From positions 1 to 64,000 of the forward strand of contig MSJH02000788.1 of the NCBI GenBank assembly GCA_001931875.2: a stretch of 64,000 nt of DNA, written 5' to 3'. A model generated the notes under the pieces. It was not told the origin of the DNA, ran no database searches, and saw only the letters and a list, made by a program, of their open reading frames with translations. This DNA comes from Byssochlamys sp. IMV 00236 (taxonomy: Eukaryota; Ascomycota; Eurotiomycetes; Eurotiales; Thermoascaceae). Positions within the stretch are counted from its first letter, which is position 1. Each line of letters starts with the position of its first letter. Shown here one piece after another: positions 20,809 to 31,571 of this stretch. The position numbers and the translations under genes are program-made.

Positions 20809-22045
20809 TCTTATAGTTTATTACGAACTCTGAACGTAAGATATCGGTAGCGCTCTATAGGGTTCGCCCACACCTTTCCCCGTAGGATTTAGCCCATCGC
20901 ACAGTAGATAGTAATACTATATAGCCTGATTCAGCCACTGGTTAATGAATCTAAGGAATCTGTACCTTCACATCCTTGAGGTCGTCGGCCTCCAAGATAA
21001 TACATAGTGATGACTGTGCGTAGTGAGAGATCATACAGTACCTACTAAGTTACATCTTAGATAACCACTCGACCAAAACGGAGAATCTCCGGTTCGTCTT
21101 TTATCTAACTCCAACGTAGCTAGTAAAACTACCTAACCACTTCAACCACCAATTAGTCCCTACACATGCACGAGGGATCAACACAGGACTCAACCAGGTA
21201 TTATGTATCAGATAAGGTCATCGACTTTTCCATCTTGGACAGAAAGCGGACTATGGCTAATTTATTCTGAGGTACATAAGGTATACATGTTTTCTAGTCC
21301 TCCAATTTCTCAATCTACCGTCTTCCCCATTAGGCTGCATTGACAGAGAGGCTCAATGTGGAAGTATCCCACTTCGACGGAGTGAACGAGGCGTTTGAAT
21401 ATTGAAAAGCGGCTTTAGTTATTGAATAGGCCCGGATCGTTGGTCTGTATTGATAGGCTCCCAACTGTATGGATGCTGATGTGGAACAGTAAAGCACCAT
21501 GACAAATCTGGTTTCTTGGACACCATTTGGAGGATGACGGCTTTATGATAGGGATTGGGTCGACTCGTTTGATCTCCGGTGTGCGAAGGCATGGAGAGTG
21601 GTTAATTCTCTGGGTTGAAACAATAGCCAATGGTTCAAAACAGCTTGCAAAAATTGAAATGGACGGCAACAGTTTCAGTTGAATGGAGAGACAGCCCAGA
21701 AGGAAAATTCGAAGAGCAGCTCAATATAGCTACAGCCAGATGCCGTACCTTTTGGGAAAGTCATAGCTCGATTTTCTGTATCTGCGACTGTTCTGCATCG
21801 AGGAAATCGGGTCCTTGGATTGAGAAGCGCCTCGATCATGCGTTGTTGAATGGAGCGGTTCGATTGAAGCTTTGTTCATGAAATCGATTTGATGCCTGGT
21901 TCTTGTGAGTTCATCTTGGTTTCCCCGTCACCAGCACCAGAAGTGTGAATTCGACGCTCCAGTCGAGGCACCGGTGCCCTCCGCAAGGCACTGGTGAAAT
22001 AGTATGACCTCCTTCACTTCCTCCCCTATCTCTATATACCTCTCA
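20809..22045. other. Intergenic, no gene recognised
   Basis: Only short frames of about 80 codons (21415-21669 minus, 21630-21881 plus) without recognisable motifs. The region is AT-rich and adjoins the accessory island. Confidence 0.4.
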
Positions 22046-22300
22046 TCCTCCTCCTCCTTCTCCCTCTCCACTTTCCTGCCGCTGGGCCTGCTGCCCTACC
22101 CCGTGCTCGATAGCTTCCAGCCAGAGCACCGCATAGGCGAACGCCGTCGCCGCCTTCCATGCTCGTGGCAGAGTATCCAGTTCCTCCCCAAGGCTCCATG
22201 CCTCTTGGGCTGCCCTCTTTCCGGTCACGAGAACATGTATACCTACGCAAACGTAGGCCACCGCCGTCATGACGGTTACAAAGTCTCTGATCACAGCCAT
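22046..22300 (-). CDS. Possible small two-helix membrane protein
   Basis: An open frame of about 85 aa starting MAVIRDFVTVMTAVAYVCVG, with a second hydrophobic stretch (WKAATAFAYAVLWLEAI) and a Gln/Gly/Glu-rich tail. The frame continues upstream to 22405 with more hydrophobic residues, so the start is uncertain. It has the look of a small membrane protein, but no family is recognised and the tail lies in low-complexity sequence. It could be spurious. Confidence 0.3.
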
Positions 22301-22617
22301 GATTACAGCGAAACCGAAGACCGGAAAAGACAGGAAGGAAATATAGGAAGAAATGAATGGAAGAAATGAATGCGAAAGAGGACATAATTGACCTCTGGGG
22401 GGCACCAGTAATGGAAACAGCAGTTTTGGGAAGGCTCAAAGCTCAAATGTCACCATCAGCACCTGCCTCCTCCGGTATTCGTACAAGCTGCAAGGTGCGA
22501 GCAGTATCTGGATTCTGATGACAACACAAGCTCCCCTACCTGCTACAAACAGCAGTAGTCACGGTATAGTTTGATTCCCCTTTATCAGAAATTGTACATA
22601 CTCATGATTTGTAGTAC

Positions 22618-23115
22618 ATGAGCATACCCGCCATCGCGCACGAAGTTAATGATCTCCGAAAAGACAGCGATGAATCTGCAATATACGGCATCTGGGATGT
22701 CATCCTGAACTGGACTTTTCCAGTCACAGCGGGATATATCACCCGTCCACAAGTAAGCCATTCGTTTCATGACGGCAAGAGAGGATATTCAGATTTTCAT
22801 ACATTCGAATTGGGAGTGCAACCGTGGAAACTCTTCCTCATCACACAGTGCAAGGCGTACAAACTGCAGAGTTATGAGTCTGTTTGGGATAATGGATACT
22901 TCCAGTTGCGAGAGTATATCCGCTCCCAGCACCCTGACAGGACTGCCACCTCCCCTATTTACGAGATCTTAGCTGTTGGGCAGCGCGTGAGCTTCTTCTT
23001 ATTCAACCCTGTAACCCAGCACCTGCATGCATGGCGGCCAAGTGCTCAGTGGGCATTGGCACATCATACTGCTCATGGAAAGCGTCGGATTTCTAAATGT
23101 GAAATGCCATTCTAA
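22618..23115 (+). CDS. Hypothetical protein with restriction-nuclease-like pattern
   Basis: 165 aa in one exon, or about 182 aa if a short first exon (22447-22494) is spliced to 22615 through a GT-AG intron in phase. The protein has YSDFHTFE followed by WKLFLITQCK (D59 ... Q77-x-K79), then VWDNGYFQLREYI and PIYEILAVGQRVSFFLFNP. Similar short fungal hypothetical proteins carry this layout, which recalls the PD-(D/E)XK nuclease core with Gln in place of the acidic residue. The function is unknown; nuclease activity is speculation. It sits just past the F-box island and before the SINE-like copy, so it may belong to the accessory gene pool. Confidence 0.5.
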   Translation: MSIPAIAHEVNDLRKDSDESAIYGIWDVILNWTFPVTAGYITRPQVSHSFHDGKRGYSDFHTFELGVQPWKLFLITQCKAYKLQSYESVWDNGYFQLREYIRSQHPDRTATSPIYEILAVGQRVSFFLFNPVTQHLHAWRPSAQWALAHHTAHGKRRISKCEMPF

Positions 23116-23321
23116 TATGTATCTAGCTAATAAAATATATAGCCTCTAGCTACTAAACTAATTGCCCATTCTGATATCTCCAATGTAGACATCCGTAGCC
23201 AAGTATCAACATCGCATCCTCCCTCTATCCACCCATCTCCACGTGACCACATCCTTCCCCTTTAGGCAATCCCCCCAAACAAAGAACACCCCTATATATT
23301 CCAGAATAACATAACCCCAAT

Positions 23322-23605
23322 CAACAGCGGAGTCCAGATGGCGTAGTGGTCTGGAAAACCACCCACAGCTCCATCTAGCTAGAGGCTCCCTGTTCGAACC
23401 TCGGGGTCGGCGTGAGGGCGTCAGAGCCAAAAAGATTGCTCTGGGCTCCAGTGACCGTCAGAAACGTTCCTCAGTTCTTAGAGATTGCAAAAGCCTGCCC
23501 GCCAAAAGCAAGGTGGGCTTTTCGTAGCACCCCACGGCTCTCTGATATAAAGGAGAGGTGAGGGTGTGAGCTTTTTTTGAATTCGGCTTTTTTTTTTATT
23601 TGATG
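23322..23605 (+). mobile_element. tRNA-derived SINE-like sequence
   Basis: A Pol III A box (TGGCGTAGTGGTCTGG, 23339-23354) and a B box (GTTCGAACCTC, 23392-23402) are spaced as in a tRNA, followed by about 170 bp of unrelated sequence and T-rich tracts at 23571-23600. The head cannot form a proper acceptor stem or T stem, so it is not a working tRNA. Boundaries are estimates; no target duplication was confirmed. Confidence 0.55.
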
Positions 23606-23734
23606 CTTTTCTTAAATGCTGGTTTATAGACACGGAGGACGCTTGTGTTCAAGCTGCCCTTGCATACACTTTGAACAGCCATTAGGTTGATACCGGATAC
23701 GAGTTCAGATTGAATTATATCTAAGCTATCATAC

Positions 23735-24953
23735 CTATCCTTCTACCTGGTTTCTTGTATTTTCCTCTGCCTTTCTGGATTCTTTTCCTTCTTTTCGGTT
23801 CCCTTTCGCCCCTCTAGTATCGACCCTCTTCCCCTTCGGATGTGGTTTCCCAGTCAACTCGGACGGCAACTCCTGGACGACCTTCCCGTTCTCAAAGAGA
23901 ATCCCCAGGCCTGCCTTTCGTTCAACAACCACATCGAAGAACTCAAGCGGGACAACCTTCTGCTTGGTATCTTTTCCATTGCTCGCTTCGCCCGTATCCA
24001 TACCCTCACTGAGAATGACGCCATTCTCACTCCGCCAAAACGGACACCCAGCCTCCAGCGCTTTTTTCAGATTAATGTATATCAGCACCTGCGCGTCTCT
24101 GCGCATTCCCGATATCACATGTCCGTTCTGGAGATCCTTCCTGCTATCCAGCAATTTTACTTGTCCACCTTGACCTTCTGGCATGATGGATTCAAGCGAC
24201 GGCCCTGTCGCGAAGTGGACATGGTTCCGACTCATACATCGCAGTCCCCCGGAAGCCAGGATTGCCGGCCATGCGGCGTGATATGTACCATGCACGACTG
24301 TATCTGGAAGGGCCTTTGCAGTTTCTGGGGCATCGTCGGACAGAGATAGTCTTTCTAGGAATGAAGCCGCATCTACTGTCTTGATACTGTGTCCCTGAGT
24401 AGCGCGTATTAGGAAATGCGATGGATCTGAATCATCGACGGACAGCGCATGGGCCGTCGAGCTCTGCTGCTCCTGACTCGTAGAAGGCGCGGACCCAAGA
24501 ATCGTCGAGGAATCGTCCTCCGCGGGTGTAGGCCCCTCGTGTGTTCCGTCTGCGACGGTAGATTTTGTAGGTTCTGCGGTGGCTTCTTCTTTCGATGTGT
24601 CGGCCGAAGCGGAGGGGATGTGTAATAGCGCAAAGCGCTTTTTATCTGACGAGTCGACAGCGTGCAAGATCTCAGGAAAGGTGACTTTGAGAGACTTGAT
24701 CTTCTTCCAGGCTAGCTGTTTAGATAATAGCAATCAAATAGCCCGTCAGCATCTACCTTCGTTAAAACGGCAAACAGTGGCCAGAGGGTGGTTTAAGGCC
24801 AAGTGTACATACCACGTCCGCCACATTAGCGTAGCCTTGAGAATTCATCTTTAGCCCTTCCCTTTCCGCCGCATGTCGTAGGAGATAGCTTAAAGCTTTT
24901 GAGACTGCTACATCTCGCGACGGCTCACGTCTGTCTTTGCGCGGTCGAGACAT
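23735..24953 (-). CDS. TPT1: tRNA 2'-phosphotransferase
   Basis: Two minus-strand exons (24813-24953, 23735-24715) give 373 aa. Tpt1 removes the 2'-phosphate left at the splice junction of tRNAs by the fungal ligase, transferring it to NAD+ to form ADP-ribose 1'',2''-cyclic phosphate. Landmarks are SYLLRHAA (R26-H27), LIRATQGHS (R151), VVHGTYHAAW, HVHFATG and GMRRDAQVLIYI (R252/R253). An extra segment of roughly 60 residues (about 80-142, rich in Ser, Thr, Glu and Ala) separates the N-terminal winged-helix lobe from the catalytic lobe, and a basic Lys/Gly/Glu tail follows. The usual length is about 210-270 aa. The insert is low complexity and probably an unstructured loop. Start chosen at MSRPRKDRR; an in-frame Met 17 codons upstream is less likely. 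Confidence 0.95.
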
Positions 24954-26080
24954 GGTGGGCCGGTGATGGAGTGCAGTGCAGTGATGAAGGGAACGTATCC
25001 GCAATAGTCCCCGGCTGCTCAGAGCCGTAGCTGCTTTTCAAGGTTCGATATGCTCTATCTGTGTGATGGAGTGATCAGTTTTGATACAGGTAGTACTGTA
25101 GCGTGACCGGGAAAGAAAAAGAAGTAAGCGGTACCTGAGTCAGGAATGGCCCTCGTAGCTATACAATATAGAGCCACCGGCTAGTGATGTACTCTCGAGT
25201 TAGAATGCCTAGAGTAACATCTAACTGGATTCGTGAGCAAAGCAAACGCGTCTTTCTGCAGAATTTCCGCGTATGCGGGGTTTCGTAGAGCTTTCTCAGA
25301 TTAGAGTAGATCAATTGTGGGGGCGCGGCGGATGTTCCGCTTGACATCATCGCTTCTTTTCCGCAGTCGTGCTGGTTACTGGATGTAGAAATTTAGAGAG
25401 AGATATCAGACATTCAAGCCTGCAATTTGTTGCAGTAGGTTATCATATTTTGTTGGCAATATAGCTGCTACGATCTCGGAGCAGCAGTCGACGACCTTGC
25501 GTTATTACTGTTATCCTAGTCCCATGGTTCCCACGATTGATATGGATGTGCAATATTTGTAGGCCTGTATAACTAAGCGACTGGTACACTTGAAATCTTC
25601 TATATAATACAATAAGTCCCCAATCCATCCTGGTGGAGGCGCTATTTACTCGCTCTTGGCCCTCGCACGCTCCGTCGCTCGAAATCTTCGCTTCGGGCAG
25701 AGCCAAATCCTCGCCTCCAAGAGGACGCCATTGAAAGGGTGAAGGACGAGGGACGCAATCAAAATGCACAAATGGCGCAGAAGAGCAATCAGTATGAGGA
25801 AGTGTGAGATAGTAACACACGGAAAAGTCTATCCTGCTGAAAATGTAATAATGCTTTGACTCAGGCATGATGGAGCTCATAGTGCCCAGGAATTCCATAG
25901 TCTCAAAGTTATGTTGTCCAACTGTAACAAACAGTCATGCGTCGGTGTTCTCATGCCTCCAGTCACGTCTCCAGTGTTCAGTACCGGATATTAGACAGTC
26001 GAGCGAGGATACACCACTGTTCAGTCCATGCAGAATTTTCTCCGCGTTGACTTCAATCTCGGAGTCCTTCTACCAAGAGA
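24954..26080. other. Intergenic, no gene recognised
   Basis: Contains the TPT1 promoter and the 3' region of the Sea4 gene. A 151-codon minus-strand frame (25443-25898) has no family resemblance and is not called. Confidence 0.4.
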
Positions 26081-29000
26081 TCATCGGTCACAAATACAGT
26101 TGCATTCTGCAACAGGACAGATCTTATGCCGAGAGAACCAATCTCTGGCATGATGAGCATGGAAACCATGGTTACAGTTGATACAGAAGACAACGAATCT
26201 CCGCATAATGTCTTCTTCCGTACGCTTTTGGTCGCCTTGAGCAGCATCCGCAACGATGCAGGCTCTTGTCATTGGGTCAGGAGAACCCAACCACAATGTA
26301 CAGACACCACAGCGCGGCATGTGGCGTCCACACCTAGGGCAAATTGTGCCAGAAAGAGAGCTCGAACCAAGCGGATTTCCAGCAGTGGGGTGCACGACCT
26401 CCCCGCCGGACTTGGACGGAGTGGATTGTGCCAGTGGCCGCGTGCAGTAGTTACAGGTCAAGCTGACCTGTTGCTTTGGCGGCGAGACCAGCCTGCGGCC
26501 ATCCCAGGTCACAGCGAACTTGCGGGAACCGACATCGAACCTTGCCCGTTCGAGCTGCAACTTCCAAGAATTCATTTGCCAACGATAGGTCTCGCGCCAT
26601 GCATTGAAGCGAGCCACCACTGCCTCGTCATCGATGAAACGCGGAACTGTGTGACTCATGGCAAGAACCGAGGTCTGCACATCGTTGAACTTATTGATGT
26701 AGGATTGGAACAAGTCCATCGCAGAGTTTGTAAGCCCAGTGAGTACAATTCCCTCTATATCACCTTGTTGAATAGCTTCCGCCGTAGCATCCCTCAAGTA
26801 TAGAGTGAGATCATCATCCGGGAGCCACCGCAGAGCAACCTCGACGCGATACCTCAGAGGCAGAGTCGTCTCCTGAATCACAGAATTCCAATCACCTTTG
26901 CTGACCAATGCCAGGATAGCTCGAGCATAGGGATCAGTTAGTTCTTTCGCAATCTCTGCACAGGTCTCTTCCCAATCTGAGTCAGCTTCTCCTTTCGCGG
27001 CACCAGCAATAGCCATTGCTAGCAGCTTGTGAGCTTGTGTCGGCTGGTTGTTGCGCAGTGCCAAATAAGCAAGTTTGGCTTCGTCCTGGAAAACTGCCAG
27101 AGCGGCTGCTTTTGTATGCTGCTTTTCAGAGACAAGTTGCTTCACAGTATCTTCGAGGCCATTTTCAGATTCTGCGGCGCCGCAGATATGAAGGCATAAT
27201 TGCCGATGTTCTAGAAATTCTGACGTACAACCTTTTATTTCGGGAAGCTGCAGTTGATGAGCAAGTTCTCTGATCGTTTCACTGATATCGATTTCTTCGC
27301 TTGTGACTGGACTGACTTTTCGGCTGTTGAGACTTGTCCCTGGAAGTTCGTCAGCACAAGCAGGATACTTCGATAGCCAGAGACGTACCAAGATCATTGT
27401 TCCAGATACTATACACTCCGAGATAATTCATATCAATGCCGTTGATGATCATTGAATCTCCAGATGAGTGTCCTCGGGAACCTTGTTACATCAGCATGTG
27501 CATAGAAAATCCTTGTATGCGAGGACTTACACTCTATCCAATCCCATAAGTCCTGGAGATGAATGTCATCGGCCAGTATCTCCTTGTTCTTGGCGCCGTC
27601 GAAAAGATAGCCTTCTTTACAACGGAAGCGACTGACAGTCATCAACGTCAAAGCATCTCCCACCTCGAGTGGAGTACCTAGTACTCCTAGAGATAATGAA
27701 TGCTCTCTGTTTTCACGGCTCGAGAGAGGCTGAACACCATCCCTCTGGGACAGACCATCTATGGCCCCGTTTGACGCTGGCTGTTCCCCCGACCCTGGCA
27801 GCGTACGATGTCGTATGCTGCTGACCACGTCCGATATTTTCCTGTCGGCTCCAGAATAAGGATAAACCACCTCAAAGTCGGCATTTCCAGATGAACCACC
27901 ACGGACCAGCACTCCCTGAGAGGAGAGACGGACCGGTGGGCATGGGGGTTGAAGAGTGGCAATTTCCACGTTCCCATTGCCGGCTAAGGTGATGGCGCTC
28001 GGTTGGTTTGAAGAGCTGATATTGAGGAAGTCGAAAGAAACTACCCGTTCGGATTCACTGCAGCCACGAGTCGGATGGGTGTAAGGGCTGCGAATATCAC
28101 GTACGTGTTTGGTATAGATCGGTTCCAGGTAGTCCCTGGAAGAGCCTTGACCGAGTGTTTGATCAAGGTTGGCGCTTTGGCCTTCGGACATGTATTCTTT
28201 AGCGATATCATATGCTTTAAAATGGCCTTTATTGGAGAGGACACCTAAACAGCCCCTCTTCGTTCGGGAAAAGCGCATACTCCAGATCGTACTGTCCCGA
28301 TCCAGAACGTTTTTGAAATCCAAGGCGGGCCCCAGCTGACTTTGCTCCGCGGCGCCTGGCGCAGATGGAACAGAGACGAAGCGTGATCCTGCACGACGAT
28401 CCCAGACACAGATCGTGGGTTCATTTGACGTATAGCAGGAAGCTATGTAGTTTTCATCTAGCCAATCAATGGCCAGATTATGCACACAACGCGTTGGAAA
28501 CTGAAGTGACGGGTTTCCAATTCCCTCTGTATTATGGTCAGTAATAACCAAGGAACTCGAGGGCAACTATCTCTGCTTGCCTCGTAAATCGTAGATCCTG
28601 ACAAATTGCCCCTTGACGCCGGTTACCAGGGTATCAGGCTGGTCCCGAAAGAACTTGATACTAGTGATCGGCTCTGAGCTCGCAAGCTTCCGCAGCGGCT
28701 CTGCAACCTGTCTGTTGACTCCCGTCCCTCTGGAGTTCACGGCAGACAGTCGTTGATTAACGTCCCAGATATTGAGACAGAAGTCATTGCGGACTTTATC
28801 CAGCCCTGCAGCTAGCAGACCATGTGTACTGAATGCAACCGCATTACAGTACCGTTGATTTCGGATAGGAAAAGACAGCGACTCTTGAGAATCACCAACC
28901 ATTCGCAGAATGGTAGCTTCTCCAGAAGACTGGCCCACGGCAATGAGGGACTCATCTGCGGGGGACCAGTCGAAAGCGCGGAAGGCAGGCACTTTCGAAT

Positions 29001-29145
29001 GGGTTGACAGCACTTCATAATCCAGGTCTCGGCCATTAAATTCGGTGACTCTGCATAGTCTGAACGACTTCCCTGCGACATCCACGTACAGGAAGCGCTG
29101 CTCGGCCGTGGTGGACCACGGTGACCAGCGAATCGCTGTCTCCAT
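26081..29145 (-). CDS. SEA4: SEA complex subunit, Sea4/Mios orthologue
   Basis: Four minus-strand exons (28581-29145, 27531-28526, 27389-27481, 26081-27339) give 970 aa. The N-terminal part is a WD40 propeller (AFDWSPADESLIAVG, GQFVRIYDLRE, TICVWDRRAG), the middle an alpha-solenoid, and the last 120 residues a zinc ribbon/RING-like module with many Cys/His pairs (CPRCGRHMPRCGVC, CINCNHGFHAHHARDWF, CPVAECNCICDR). Sea4/Mios is part of the GATOR2-like subcomplex on the vacuole that relays amino-acid status to TORC1. The first intron (28527-28580) must begin GC rather than GT: only CGA-G/GCAAGC to ACAG/AG keeps the phase and gives DLREGIGNP. The gene is divergent from EFG1, sharing a 484-bp promoter. 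An additional short upstream exon is possible. Confidence 0.9.
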
Positions 29146-29629
29146 GTCTGCGTGCCGTGGTCACCAGTTGTTGGCAGTCTGAGTATAGAGATTAACCTAG
29201 CCGCCGGATCCAGCTCCCATCTTTCCACGCGACCAGGGAGCGAAGCTCGACGTCGTCGTCTGAAGCGCGGGACGATCCCTAGATCAACGCATCTGATATG
29301 AGCTGGATCTGTTTCGCTCGTCCAGCTAGCTCACGATTGGTCCGTTGGCGCTTTTGCTGGTCCTCAATTGGTGGTCGGGCCGAGAGATGATCCGGATCCC
29401 GATTGGGGTGATAATAAAATAATATCGTCCTTATCCGAAACATTTAATTTTCGACTGTTAAATAATGGCACGGTGACAGACACAGTTTCAACACGGGGAT
29501 TGCAGTCGCGCTTCTCTGGTGGATAACCCATACTCCTCGCTCTATCAGGGCCACTTCACAAATTCCGCATCTACAGATATCGCGGCTTCATCCATCGATA
29601 TTCGCACTTTTGCAGGATCTGTAAATCTC
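29146..29629. promoter_or_regulatory. Divergent promoter of SEA4 and EFG1
   Basis: 484 bp separate the two start codons. Both genes serve growth control (TORC1 signalling and rRNA processing), so joint regulation is plausible. No specific element is claimed. Confidence 0.35.
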
Positions 29630-30623
29630 ATGGCGTCTAAGCGTAAAGATCGCGAACTGTCTGAAGATGCTCCTCCGGCAAAGAAATCGCACCTGAGCAA
29701 GAGCCATGGTGTCTCGAAGAAGGGTGCCCCAACTCCCAGAAAGGACCGTGTTGTCCTTTCTGTCAATGAGCTGAAGAGGAGGATTCGCGATGTCAAGCGC
29801 CTCCTCGATAGAGTCGACCTCCCCCCGGAAGGAAGAATCACACAGGAGAGAGCCCTGATCGGATACCAGAGGGACCTGGAGTCGGAGATGGCGAAGCGCA
29901 AACGATCTGAAATGATCAAAAAATATCATTTTGTCAGGTTCCTGGGTATGACCCCATATGGTTTCCAAGACACTACTGTGAACTTTTCGACTGACCATGG
30001 CCTTCAAACAATTAGAAAGAAAAACTGCTACCAAGGAACTCAAGAAGCTCCAGCGACGCGAACGCGAGATCTCGGAATCTGACTCCCCGACCAAGAAGGA
30101 AGATCTGAAACTGCTCGCCTCACGGATCCACACCGCACGGGTCAACTTAAATTACACCATCTACTCTCCACTTACGGAGAAGTATATCTCCCTCTACCCC
30201 GACAAGAAAAAGAAGAACAAGGATCGTGACTCTGGGAATGATGCGAATTCCGACTCCGACTCCCAGAAAGGCGACAAGAGATCAAGGTCCGAGTCGCAAC
30301 AGCCTCAGGAGTATACTATCCAGACGAACGACTCGGGAGAAAAGCCTCCACTGTGGTACGTAGTGGAGAAGTGCATGGCAGACGGAACGCTCGATCTGCT
30401 CCGCGAAGGGAAGTTGAACATTGGTGCCGATGGGAAAGAGAGTACTACCGTCACCGAGCTGGCAAGTGCAAACCGGTCTGTTCCAACTCAAAAACCAAGT
30501 AAGGAGGAGAAACAGAAGAAGGAGAAGTCAAAGACAGAGAAGATTAGGGCGGACTCCAGGAAAACATCTCAGCGCGGCGGAGAGAGCGATGAGGACAGTG
30601 ATGGTGGTTTCTTCGAGGAATAA
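29630..30623 (+). CDS. EFG1: rRNA-processing protein Efg1
   Basis: Two exons (29630-29945, 30016-30623) give 307 aa. The conserved Efg1 core reads ELKRRIRDVKRLLDRVDLP, ITQERALIGYQRDLESE and MIKKYHFVRFLERKTATKEL, and spans the intron. In yeast this nucleolar protein acts in 90S pre-ribosomes for 18S rRNA maturation. Lys-rich N-terminal patches look like nuclear or nucleolar localisation signals, and the C-terminal half is a highly charged, Ser/Lys/Glu-rich tail with predicted coiled coil over residues about 60-150. Start at MASKRKDRE; the frame is open upstream but without another convincing ATG. Divergent from SEA4. Confidence 0.93.
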
Positions 30624-31571
30624 GCGTCAGCTTTCACATGGATTCTTATATAGAGCCATTGAATGGCCCAGCTTGCTCCCTCGCGGGCAGTTCGACAGCC
30701 ATAATCCGTACCGCTTGTCTTGACAAGCGATGAACATACATACATACATACGACATAGCGACCACAATCACATGATACCCGACTACATCATTATAGAACT
30801 ATTGCAGTGGACAGTCTCTCAGCGCTGCAGGCTGGTTTTGATGAGTGTTGCGTTCCAAAACAAGAGAAGCTTTGATCATATCTTCGCATGGGATAACTAA
30901 TTTCAGCCTGTCTCATCGTATTTTCTTACTCTATCTTGGACGCCTACTATAGCCGTCCCCGTGTGGACATACTTAGCTGTCCCAGTCGTCAAGTAGTTAT
31001 CAGACGTTCCCCACCTAATATTCACATCTTCATCCACTGTATCCCTAAAGGACAATGTATAGAATCTAATCACATCATACTTCAGTCCGAGCCTCCATGC
31101 CTATCATTTCTTCAAGAAAGGAAGAGACCAATATGCAATTTTCGGATAAGTATTACAGCGGGGAAACCCGCCCTATCAATTCTCCCCGCCGGCAAAAACA
31201 GGCATGCGCGAACTAAATAGATAAACTATTGTTGGTACCTATCTATCCATCTCCAAAGCCAATTAAAGTGCAAGTACGTCTCGTTCCTGATGTAACGTCG
31301 ATACTACCCTGAAGCACTTTTTTGATGTTCCTTCGTCTTTGTGACTAGAGTTGAAGTCTCTGGATAAAGTTATTCGGTAATAAACACTCCATTGTCAGGA
31401 ACCTAACGGCTAAACTGGTATATCTATATGCATCCTCTTCGATCGAGAAAAATTAGAACTTGGAAGATACAAGTATACATCTGCGTCCATGCAAGATACA
31501 ATTTAAAATTCAATTACTCGGAGATAAAACCATTGTATATCTAAAATCACTCTTCTGACCTGAGCTAAACA
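30624..31571. other. Intergenic, no gene seen
   Basis: 3' region of EFG1 and promoter of the beta-galactosidase gene, AT-rich, with short ACATACAT repeats near 30733-30752. Nothing else recognised. Confidence 0.4.

Noticed and set aside
23322..23410. Functional tRNA gene
   Set aside because: A and B boxes exist, but the acceptor and T stems do not pair, so a SINE-like head is more likely.
25443..25898. 151-codon minus-strand frame between TPT1 and SEA4
   Set aside because: No recognisable domain; composition does not look coding.
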